Source: Flavonifractor sp052065355
GTDB lineage: Bacteria > Bacillota > Clostridia > Oscillospirales > Oscillospiraceae
Assembly: GCF_052065355.1 (NCBI RefSeq)
Contig: NZ_JBQHUF010000005.1
Coordinates: 62,001 to 126,000 of the forward strand
Length of the DNA: 64,000 bases
Reading direction: 5' to 3'
Of this stretch, positions 57,453-64,000 are shown in pieces; position 1 is the stretch's first letter, and every line of letters begins with the position of its first letter. The translations under genes were made by a program, and so were the position numbers. Below the pieces are notes generated by a model. The model ran no database searches and was not told the origin of the DNA. It was given only the letters and a program-made list of their open reading frames with translations.

Positions 57453-58715
57453 TCAGGTGCGGTAGTCGCCGTTGATCTTGACATAGTCGTAAGTCAGGTC
57501 GCAGCCCCAGCAGGTGGCCTCATGCTCGCCCTCGTGGAGATCCACCTGGATGATGACCTCGTCCTGGGACAGGATGCTCTTGGCGGACTCCTCGTCAAAG
57601 TCCACGCCGGAGCCCTGGTGACACACTAGGATCTCACCCACCGCCGACGCGAATTTCACGTCCACATACTCGGGACGGAAGGGGGCCTTGGAGTAGCCCA
57701 TGGCGCACAGCACCCGACCCCAGTTGGCGTCGGAGCCGAACATGGCGGCCTTCACCAGAGAGGAGCCTACCACCGCCTTGGCCAGGCGCTCGGCGGTCTC
57801 CTCGCTGCGGGCATCCTTCACAGTGCAGGTAATGAGCTTGCTGGCGCCCTCGCCGTCGGCGGCGATGCTGCGGGCCAGCTGCTCAAACACGTAATAGAGA
57901 GTCTTATAAAAGACGGTATAGTTATCGTCCTTCCACTCAATGAGCTCGTTGCCCGCCATGGAGTTGGCCAGCACCACGCACATGTCGTTGGTGGAGGTGT
58001 CGCCGTCGATGGTCACCCGGTTGAAGGTACGGGGCACGATCTCATGGAGGGCGTCGGTGAGCATCTCATGGGTGATGGCGCAGTCGGTGGTGACAAAGCA
58101 CAGCATGGTGCCCATATTGGGGTGGATCATGCCGGAGCCCTTGGCAATGGCGCCGATGGTCACGGTCTTGCCGCCGATGGAGCAGGTCACCGACAGCTCC
58201 TTCTTCACGGTATCGGTAGTCATAATGGCGTTGGCCGCGTCGTCGGAGCCGTTTTTGGACAGGGCGGCGGCTGCCGCGGGCATACCCTTGGCGATGGCGT
58301 CGATGTTCAGCTCCTGACCGATGACGCCGGTGGAGGCCACCACAAAGTCGGAGGCCTTCAGGCCGGTGGCCTGAGCCGCCAGGACGCACATCTCCTCGGC
58401 ATGCTCATGGCTGTTGGGGGCGCAGGCGTTGGCGTTGCCGGAGTTGGCTACGATGGCCTGGGCCTCGCTGTTCTCCAGATGGTCCATGGTGACATACAGA
58501 GGGGCAGCCTTCACCCGGTTCATGGTGTACACCGCCGCCGCCACACAGGGCTGCTCGGACACGATGAGGGCCAGGTCCTTCTTATCCTCCAGCACCTCGG
58601 GCATTTTGCTCATGGGGGGCTGATTGCCGTCCCCCTTGCCTTTCTTCACGCCGCAGTGGACGCCGGAGGCGGTAAAACCTTTGGGGGCGGTCACGCCGCC
58701 GGGGATCTGTTTCAT
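57453..58715 (-). CDS. argJ: Ornithine acetyltransferase (bifunctional type possible)
   Basis: Recycles the acetyl group from acetylornithine to glutamate. 420 residues. KGSGMIHPNM followed by the self-cleavage site: the usual Ala-Thr-Met-Leu is Gly-Thr-Met-Leu here, keeping the nucleophilic Thr. Other motifs: ANSGNANAC and DGDTSTNDM. With argJ present and no argA or argE in the operon, a cyclic acetyl pathway is indicated. ATG at 58715 follows GGAGTG. Confidence 0.95.
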   Translation of the reverse strand: MKQIPGGVTAPKGFTASGVHCGVKKGKGDGNQPPMSKMPEVLEDKKDLALIVSEQPCVAAAVYTMNRVKAAPLYVTMDHLENSEAQAIVANSGNANACAPNSHEHAEEMCVLAAQATGLKASDFVVASTGVIGQELNIDAIAKGMPAAAAALSKNGSDDAANAIMTTDTVKKELSVTCSIGGKTVTIGAIAKGSGMIHPNMGTMLCFVTTDCAITHEMLTDALHEIVPRTFNRVTIDGDTSTNDMCVVLANSMAGNELIEWKDDNYTVFYKTLYYVFEQLARSIAADGEGASKLITCTVKDARSEETAERLAKAVVGSSLVKAAMFGSDANWGRVLCAMGYSKAPFRPEYVDVKFASAVGEILVCHQGSGVDFDEESAKSILSQDEVIIQVDLHEGEHEATCWGCDLTYDYVKINGDYRT

Positions 58716-58733
58716 ATCGCACACTCCTTTTCC

Positions 58734-59675
58734 TTACAGCGCCAGGCCGGCGGTCATTTCAAAGCCCAGCATCAGGTTCATGTTCTGCACCGCCGCGCCG
58801 GAGGCGCCTTTGCCCAGGTTGTCGAACCGGGCGGTGACGATGCTCTGGCCCTCATGGCCGCTGACGGTGAGCTCCAGCTTGTCGGTGCCCGCCAGGGCAT
58901 TGGCCGCCAGATAAGCGGGCTCCTCCGTATAGGGCGCCACCGACACCAGGGGCTGCCCGGCGTAGTAGGCCATCAGGATCAGGCTCAGCTCCCGGGCCGT
59001 GGGCTGGCCCACCAGGTAGCGGTTATGGAGATAGATGGTGGTGGCCATACCCTTGTAGTAGTCGTCCACCACCGGAGTGAACACCGGCGGGTTATCCAGG
59101 CCGGAGATCTTCTGCATTTCGGGCAGATGCTTGTGCTTCAGGGTGGTTCCGTACACTCTCGGGCTGTAAAGCTCTTCCGCCTTATCCCCGCTCTCATACT
59201 GGGCGATCATCTTCTTGCCGCCTCCGGAGTAGCCGGTGAGGGAGCAGCAGGTCAGAGGGTAGTCCTTGGGCAGGATACGCATGGACACCAGAGGGGCCAC
59301 TGAGGAGAGGAATCCGGTGGCGTGGCAGCCGGGATTGGCTACAAACCGTGCTTTCCCAATGGTTTCCTCCGGTTTCTTATACAGCTCCGGGAAGCCGTAT
59401 ACCCAGCCAGGAGCGGTGCGGTGGGCGGTGGATGCGTCGATCACCCGGGTATGGGAATTCTCGATGAGGCTTACCGCCTCCACTGCCGCGGCGTCGGGCA
59501 GACAGAGGAACACCAGGTCGGCGGCGTTGATCAGCTTTCTTCTCTCTGTCAAGTCTTTCCGCTTGTCAGTGTCTATGGTCAGCAATTCGATATCGTCCCG
59601 GCCGGAGAGCCGGTCATGGATCTGGAGACCGGTGGTTCCCTCCTGACCGTCGATAAATACCTTGGGCTTGCTCAT
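58734..59675 (-). CDS. argC: N-acetyl-gamma-glutamyl-phosphate reductase, short type 2
   Basis: NADPH-dependent reduction to the semialdehyde. 313 residues, the shorter type-2 ArgC. N-terminal IDGQEGTTGLQIHDRL, catalytic Cys in ANPGCHATGFL, and GYSGGGKKM. Overlaps argH by 4 bp. Confidence 0.94.
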   Translation of the reverse strand: MSKPKVFIDGQEGTTGLQIHDRLSGRDDIELLTIDTDKRKDLTERRKLINAADLVFLCLPDAAAVEAVSLIENSHTRVIDASTAHRTAPGWVYGFPELYKKPEETIGKARFVANPGCHATGFLSSVAPLVSMRILPKDYPLTCCSLTGYSGGGKKMIAQYESGDKAEELYSPRVYGTTLKHKHLPEMQKISGLDNPPVFTPVVDDYYKGMATTIYLHNRYLVGQPTARELSLILMAYYAGQPLVSVAPYTEEPAYLAANALAGTDKLELTVSGHEGQSIVTARFDNLGKGASGAAVQNMNLMLGFEMTAGLAL

Positions 59676-61054
59676 TGCTCACGGGCCTCCACAAAGGCCT
59701 GGATGTTGGCGATCTGCTGCTCCACCGCCTCCTTGGCGGGGCCGCCGTAAACCTTACGGCCGTTGACGCAGGTCTTCAGCTCCAGGGCCTGGTACACGTC
59801 GGCGTCAAACAGGTTGGAGATGGAACGGAAGTCCTTCAGAGGCAGGGTATCCAGGGTCTCCCCTGTCTTGATGCACATGTTCACCAGCCGGCCCACGATC
59901 ATATAGGCCTCCCGGAAGGGCATGCCCTTCTTGGTCAGGTAGTCGGCGCAGTCGGTGGCGTTGATGAAGCCGCCGGAGGCCGCCTTTCTCATGTTGTTGG
60001 GCAGGACGGTGAGGGTGTCCAGCATGGCGGAGAACACAGGCAGGCACATCTCCACGGTGTCGATGGCGTCAAAGACGCACTCCTTATCCTCCTGCATATC
60101 CTTGTTGTAGGCCAGGGGCAGGGCTTTCATTACGGTAAGTAGGGTCACGAGGGAGCCGTACACCCGGCCGGTCTTGCCCCGGACCAGCTCGGCCACGTCG
60201 GGGTTCTTCTTCTGGGGCATGATGGAGGAGCCGGTGGAGTAGGCGTCGTCCAGCTCCACATACTTGAATTCCCAGGAGCACCAGAGGATGATCTCCTCGG
60301 AGAACCGGGACAGGTGCATCATCAGGATGGAGCAGGCGGACAGAAACTCAATGGCGAAGTCCCGGTCGGACACGGAATCCATAGAGTTGTCGGTGGGCTT
60401 CTTGAAGCCCAGGGCGGCGGCGGTCTGGAACCGGTCCACCGGATAGGTAGAGGTGGCCAGGGCACCGGCACCCAGAGGGCACTCGTCCATACGCTCCAGG
60501 CAGTCCTCCAGCCGGGTCACATCCCGGCGGAGCATGTTGGCGTAAGCCATCATGTAGTGGGCGAAGGTGGTGGGCTGAGCCCGCTGCATGTGGGTATAGC
60601 CCGGCATGACGGTCTCCAGATTGGCCTTGGCCTTCTTAATGAGGACCTTTTCCAGGTCCAGTACCATGTTGATGATCTTGGGGATCTCCTGCTTCACATA
60701 GAGCCGGAAATCCACTGCCACCTGGTCGTTCCGGCTGCGGGCGGTGTGGAGCCGCTTGCCCGTGTCGCCGATGCGCTGGGTCAGCATGGTCTCGATGTTC
60801 ATGTGGATGTCCTCGTTCTCCATGGAGAACTCCACCTGTCCGGCCTCGATATCAGCCAGGATCACCTTCAGACCCTCGATGATCTTCTCCGCCTCATGCT
60901 CCTCAATGATACCCTGCTTGCCCAGCATGGCGGCATGGGCCATGGAACCGGTGATGTCCTCTTTATACATCCGGGCGTCAAAGGTGATGGAGGAGTTAAA
61001 ATCGTTCACCAGGGTATCGGTCTCTTTCTGGAACCGTCCGGCCCAAAGTTTCAT
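59672..61054 (-). CDS. argH: Argininosuccinate lyase
   Basis: Splits argininosuccinate to arginine and fumarate. 460 residues. KLWAGRF start, TARSRNDQVAVD, GYTHMQRAQP and the superfamily signature GSSIMPQKKNPD. ATG at 61054 follows GGGAG. 97 bp separate it from argG, holding a large palindrome. Confidence 0.96.
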   Translation of the reverse strand: MKLWAGRFQKETDTLVNDFNSSITFDARMYKEDITGSMAHAAMLGKQGIIEEHEAEKIIEGLKVILADIEAGQVEFSMENEDIHMNIETMLTQRIGDTGKRLHTARSRNDQVAVDFRLYVKQEIPKIINMVLDLEKVLIKKAKANLETVMPGYTHMQRAQPTTFAHYMMAYANMLRRDVTRLEDCLERMDECPLGAGALATSTYPVDRFQTAAALGFKKPTDNSMDSVSDRDFAIEFLSACSILMMHLSRFSEEIILWCSWEFKYVELDDAYSTGSSIMPQKKNPDVAELVRGKTGRVYGSLVTLLTVMKALPLAYNKDMQEDKECVFDAIDTVEMCLPVFSAMLDTLTVLPNNMRKAASGGFINATDCADYLTKKGMPFREAYMIVGRLVNMCIKTGETLDTLPLKDFRSISNLFDADVYQALELKTCVNGRKVYGGPAKEAVEQQIANIQAFVEAREQ

Positions 61055-61078
61055 AATCAATCGCTCCCTATTTGGATT

Positions 61079-61135
61079 GCGGGCGACCGCAGGTCGTCCC
61101 TACGGTGATGGTAGGGTCAGCCTGCGGCCGCCCGC
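61079..61135. repeat. 57-bp imperfect palindrome between argG and argH
   Basis: Three nested stems: GCGGGCG / CGCCCGC, CCGCAGG / CCTGCGG and CCCTAC / GTAGGG, separated by small internal loops. It resembles dispersed palindromic elements of clostridial genomes; it would also fold in the argGH mRNA. Confidence 0.65.
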
Positions 61136-61151
61136 AGAAAATATCAGATTC

Positions 61152-62372
61152 TTACTTGTTCAGCTTGCCCTGATCCCGGAGCGCCAGCACGGTGTCCGGC
61201 AGGCCCCACAGGTTGATGAAGCCGGTGGCGTCGTTCTGGTTGTAGTCGCTCTCCTGGAAGGTGACGATGTCCTCGGAGTAGAGGGTGTCGGGAGAGGTGA
61301 CGCCGGAGGTGATGATGTTGCCCTTGTAGAGCTTCAGCTTCACGGTGCCGGTGACATGCTTCTGGGTCTCGGTGGCGAAGGCGGTGAGGGCCTCCCGCAC
61401 GGGGGTGAACCACTTGCCGTTGTACACCAGATCGGCGAAGTCCACAGCCAGCTTGCTCTTCATGTGGGCGGTGTCCTTGTCGATGGTGATCATCTCCAGC
61501 ACCTCGTGAGCCCGGTACAGGATGGTGCCGCCGGGAGTCTCATACACGCCACGGTCCTTCATGCCGGTCATCCGGTTCTCCACGATGTCCAGCAGACCGA
61601 TGCCGTTCTTGCCGCCCAGGTCGTTGAGCTTGCGGATGATGTCGGAAGCCTTCATCTTCTCGCCGTCCACAGCCACGGGCCAGCCCTTCTCAAAGTCGAT
61701 GGTCACATAGGTGGGCTCGTCGGGAGCCATGGCGGGAGACACGCCCATCTCCAGGAAGCCGGGCTTGTCGTACTGAGGCTCGCTGGCGGGATCCTCCAGG
61801 TCCAGGCCCTCGTGGCTCAGGTGCCACAGGTTCTTGTCCTTGGAGTAGTTGGTCTCCCGGGAGATCTTCAGAGGCACGTTGTGGGCCTCGGCGTAGTCGA
61901 TCTCCTCGTCCCGGCTCTTGATGTCCCACTCACGCCAGGGAGCGATGATCTTCATCTCGGGAGCGAACCGCTTGATGGCCAGCTCGAACCGGATCTGGTC
62001 GTTGCCCTTGCCGGTGCAGCCGTGGCAGATGGCGTCGGCACCCTCGGCCTTGGCGATCTCCACCAGCCGCTTGGCGATGATGGGCCGGGCAAAGGCGGTG
62101 CCCAGCAGATAGTCCTCATACTTGGCGCCCATCTGCATGGAGGGGATGATGACGTCGTCCACCATCTCGTCCACCAGATCCTCTACGTACAGCTTGGAAG
62201 CGCCGGTCTTGATGGCCTTCTCCTCCAGGCCCTCCAGCTCGTCGGCCTGACCCACGTTGCCGGAGACGGCGATGATCTCAGGGTTGCCGTAGTTCTCCTT
62301 CAGCCAGGGGATGATGATGGACGTATCCAGACCGCCGGAATAGGCGAGTACTACTTTTTTAATGTCAGCCAT
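61152..62372 (-). CDS. argG: Argininosuccinate synthase
   Basis: ATP-dependent joining of citrulline and aspartate. 406 residues. ATP loop VVLAYSGGLDTS, CHGCTGKGNDQIRFE, APWREWD and GRETNYSKD-type SRETNYSKD. First gene of the arginine operon, start ATG at 62372 after GGAGG. Confidence 0.96.
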   Translation of the reverse strand: MADIKKVVLAYSGGLDTSIIIPWLKENYGNPEIIAVSGNVGQADELEGLEEKAIKTGASKLYVEDLVDEMVDDVIIPSMQMGAKYEDYLLGTAFARPIIAKRLVEIAKAEGADAICHGCTGKGNDQIRFELAIKRFAPEMKIIAPWREWDIKSRDEEIDYAEAHNVPLKISRETNYSKDKNLWHLSHEGLDLEDPASEPQYDKPGFLEMGVSPAMAPDEPTYVTIDFEKGWPVAVDGEKMKASDIIRKLNDLGGKNGIGLLDIVENRMTGMKDRGVYETPGGTILYRAHEVLEMITIDKDTAHMKSKLAVDFADLVYNGKWFTPVREALTAFATETQKHVTGTVKLKLYKGNIITSGVTSPDTLYSEDIVTFQESDYNQNDATGFINLWGLPDTVLALRDQGKLNK

Positions 62373-62404
62373 GGTGAAAACCTCCGTTTGTTCTTGTTGG
62401 AGAT

Positions 62405-62433
62405 AGTGTAGCACAGCGCTCCGGCAAATGCAA
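62405..62433 (-). promoter_or_regulatory. Promoter of the arginine operon
   Basis: Minus strand TTGCAT (62428-62433), 17-bp spacer, TACACT (62405-62410). Confidence 0.75.
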
Positions 62434-62465
62434 GGGGCAATTCGCATAAATATACGAATTGCCCC
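62434..62465. promoter_or_regulatory. Inverted repeat abutting the arg -35 box
   Basis: GGGGCAATTCG-N10-CGAATTGCCCC with an AT-only centre apart from one C. Its core TCGCATAAATATACGA resembles an ARG box. It could also act as a terminator stem for the upstream Lgt-like gene. Confidence 0.5.
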
Positions 62466-62486
62466 CCATATCTCTGGTGCATATTT

Positions 62487-62529
62487 CCGATAATATGCAT
62501 AATATCCGCCTAATTATGCATATTCATGG
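62487..62529. promoter_or_regulatory. ArgR-like operator pair
   Basis: Two TATGCATA palindromes with centres exactly 21 bp apart (62494-62501 and 62515-62522), flanked by AT-rich TGAAT/ATTCA-like halves, as expected for paired ARG boxes. They overlap the end of the Lgt-like gene, about 85 bp upstream of the promoter. Confidence 0.5.
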
Positions 62530-63296
62530 TTTCTCCGCCGGAACATCCACAGTCCGGCGGCCGCCAGGGCCGCCAGGCTGAACCACTGGGAGGCGGACAG
62601 GGGTCCATAGAGGCCCCGGACCGGATCTCCCCGGAAAAACTCCAGCAGAAAGCGGACCGGTGCGTAGGTAAACAGATAAGCGGGCAGCAGCAGGCGGTGG
62701 TCCGTGGTTCGCCTGGCATACCATAATAAAAAGGAGAAAATGACCAGCTCCGCCCCGCATTCCCACAGCTGAACCGGCAGCAGGGGCACTCCGTTGGGTC
62801 CGGCTATGGCGTGGGTAAAGGCGATCCCCCAGGGTTCCGGCGCCTCCACGCCGTAGCAGCACCCGGCGCAGAAACAGCCCACCCGCCCGAAGGCGTGGAG
62901 CAGCGGAATCGCCGGAATCAGAACCGGGAAAAAGTCACTCAATTTTAAGGCAAACCCGCGGGCGGTGAGACAGGCTGCCGCGACAGCACCTGCGAAGCCG
63001 CCGTAGTACACCATACCGCCGGTCAGATAGGTCTGAGCGAACCGTTCCCCCTCCCCTTTCCACAGCATGGGCAGATCCGCCGCCACCTGGGGCAGCTCCG
63101 GCAGCAGGTAGAGGAGTTTGGCGCCCAGCAGGCCGCCCAGGCAGGAAAATACATAGAGATAAACGCCGTCCTCTCGGCTCAGGCCAAAGCGGCGGCTGCC
63201 CAGCAGCACCAGGGCCAGGCCCGCCAGAAAACCCAGCACGGCCATAAGTCCATAGGCGGGCACGGAATATCCCAGGATGGTCACATAGGGCAGCAT
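62514..63296 (-). CDS. Lgt-like membrane protein (prolipoprotein diacylglyceryl transferase family)
   Basis: 260 residues, about seven helices. Family landmarks: GYSVPAYGLMAVLGFLAG, GGMVYYGGFAGA and FGRVGCFCAGCCYG. Compared with E. coli Lgt the essential His of SFHGG is Tyr and the Asn of GRLGNF is Cys, so it may be a divergent paralogue rather than the true Lgt. ATG at 63296 follows AGGAGGGG. Confidence 0.83.
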   Translation of the reverse strand: MLPYVTILGYSVPAYGLMAVLGFLAGLALVLLGSRRFGLSREDGVYLYVFSCLGGLLGAKLLYLLPELPQVAADLPMLWKGEGERFAQTYLTGGMVYYGGFAGAVAAACLTARGFALKLSDFFPVLIPAIPLLHAFGRVGCFCAGCCYGVEAPEPWGIAFTHAIAGPNGVPLLPVQLWECGAELVIFSFLLWYARRTTDHRLLLPAYLFTYAPVRFLLEFFRGDPVRGLYGPLSASQWFSLAALAAAGLWMFRRRNHEYA

Positions 63297-63323
63297 TTTC
63301 GCCCCTCCTTTCTGCCAAAGATA

Positions 63324-63364
63324 CAAAAGCGCCGCAGCGCGCCCCACCGGGCCGCCGCGGCGCT
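63324..63364 (-). terminator. Terminator after the DUF4190 gene
   Basis: Stem AGCGCCGC / GCGGCGCT around a GC-rich loop, followed on the minus strand by TTTTG. Confidence 0.65.
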
Positions 63365-63379
63365 CTCTCTTTTCACTTA

Positions 63380-63655
63380 TCAGGCCATGCTCATGATGCC
63401 GATGGCAGCAACGCAGGCCACCGCGGCCAGCACAAACAGCACAGCGCCCAGAATCACTGAGATCAGGCTCGTCACGAATCCGGCAGTACGCATCCCGCCC
63501 GTAAAGCCCAACTGCTTGGACTTACTGGCCAGCACCAGGCCCACAATACCCAGGATCAGGCCCAGCAGCGTATTGATGAGGAAGGTAAATACCAACCCAA
63601 CGATACCCAGGATCATACTGGCAAGCGCCAGGTTTTTCCCTTTTTCCTCCACCAT
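63380..63655 (-). CDS. Small DUF4190-type membrane protein
   Basis: 91 residues with two glycine-rich helices (LASMILGIVGLVFTFLINTLLGLILGIVGLVLA and TAGFVTSLISVILGAVLFVLAAV), the DUF4190 pattern. Function unknown. ATG at 63655 after GGGAG. It has its own consensus promoter. Confidence 0.8.
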   Translation of the reverse strand: MVEEKGKNLALASMILGIVGLVFTFLINTLLGLILGIVGLVLASKSKQLGFTGGMRTAGFVTSLISVILGAVLFVLAAVACVAAIGIMSMA

Positions 63656-63717
63656 AGTCACAGCTCCCTTCTGCTTTCTTGCTGTACGATCTGACTTACC
63701 GTCGTTTCGTAGTTCGT

Positions 63718-63746
63718 ATTATACGACAGTTCCCGACCACAGTCAA
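63718..63746 (-). promoter_or_regulatory. Promoter of the DUF4190 gene
   Basis: Minus strand TTGACT (63741-63746), 17-bp spacer, TATAAT (63718-63723). The -10 lies in TCGTATAATACGA, nearly palindromic, with CGTAGTTCG/CGTTTCG half-repeats beside it, a possible operator. Confidence 0.82.
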
Positions 63747-63753
63747 GCAAGCC

Positions 63754-64000
63754 CTACATATGGAAGCGCTTCCGGGCCTCCTCCCGCAGGGAGGGCACCC
63801 GCCTGACGATGATCAGGGGGATCACCAGGCCTACGCAGATGGTGAGCACCACCAGGGACCAGGAGGGATCCCAGGCTCTGTACAGCCACAGGTCGATGAG
63901 GTACTCCACGCCGAAGAGGAACACGCCCACGCTGCCGATAAGAATGGTAAGCGTCGTGATCGCCGACCGCCGGTATACCCGCAGCACCAGGCCCAGCAGC
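63754..64000 (-). CDS. Membrane protein, N-terminus beyond the window
   Basis: At least 82 codons, open to the right edge. Two helices (ITTLTILIGSVGVFLFGVEYLI and WSLVVLTICVGLVIPLIIV) and a basic tail RREEARKRF-like (SLREEARKRFHM). Family not recognised; a GTG start at 63987 inside the window is possible. Confidence 0.55.
   Translation of the reverse strand, partial: LLGLVLRVYRRSAITTLTILIGSVGVFLFGVEYLIDLWLYRAWDPSWSLVVLTICVGLVIPLIIVRRVPSLREEARKRFHM

Overview
The window is a GC-rich chromosome segment from a low-GC-phylum (Firmicutes) anaerobe. My best guess is an Oscillospiraceae/Flavonifractor-type gut clostridium. The evidence is: T-box and molybdenum-cofactor riboswitches, DUF3793-flavodoxin, DUF2812/PadR and BlaI/M56 modules, ECF and YesM/YesN-type regulators, S-layer-homology (SLH) surface proteins plus a CsaB pyruvyl-transferase domain (pyruvylated cell-wall polymer), and short intergenic gaps closed by bidirectional hairpin terminators. 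The species is inferred, not proven.

Layout. 1-10.1 kb (all minus): a galactose sensing, uptake and catabolism cluster in the order response regulator, histidine kinase, sugar-binding sensor lipoprotein, mglB, mglA, mglC, galK (galK runs off the left edge). 10.4-16.7 kb (plus): a tyrosine recombinase, a 287-bp DNA segment bounded by 18-bp inverted repeats, a five-repeat zinc-ribbon protein and a 1319-residue SLH surface protein; this reads as a phase-variable (invertible promoter) locus. 16.8-20.5 kb (minus): a GHL10 glycoside hydrolase with SLH domains and an ABC-F ATPase. 20.6-24.4 kb (plus): a GntR-controlled ABC exporter-type operon. 24.4-26.4 kb: a T-box-controlled leuA. 26.5-28.3 kb: gluQ and a metallo-hydrolase. 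28.3-36.4 kb (plus): molybdenum cofactor synthesis (Mog/MoeA-like, moeA, moaC, mobB, moaA, MOSC, mogA) followed by modABC, with one Moco-type riboswitch before each block. 36.4-40.0 kb (minus): an ECF sigma operon, proC and dus. 40.0-42.9 kb: a DtxR-boxed DUF3793-flavodoxin operon, a DtxR-family repressor, PAP2 and DUF4330. 42.9-48.0 kb (plus): a GT4-CsaB fusion, a second glycosyltransferase, a PiT transporter and a HAD phosphatase. 48.0-51.6 kb (plus): PadR with two DUF2812 proteins, and a LexA-boxed dinB. 51.6-54.3 kb (minus): BlaI/M56. 54.4-62.4 kb (minus): an arginine operon argGHCJBDF behind an ArgR-like operator array. 62.5-64.0 kb (minus): an Lgt-like protein, a DUF4190 protein and a partial membrane protein.

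Most striking observations. (1) The mglB product is a natural circular permutation of the galactose-binding protein: the segment that is residues 1 to about 80 in the classical protein sits at the C-terminus, with all but one of the recognisable sugar-binding residues kept. (2) The recombinase and inverted-repeat segment upstream of the zinc-ribbon and SLH genes form a compact candidate phase switch. (3) MglC carries a cytoplasmic coiled-coil extension of about 215 residues not found in the classical permease. The SLH proteins and the CsaB domain belong together functionally, since SLH domains bind pyruvylated wall polymer.
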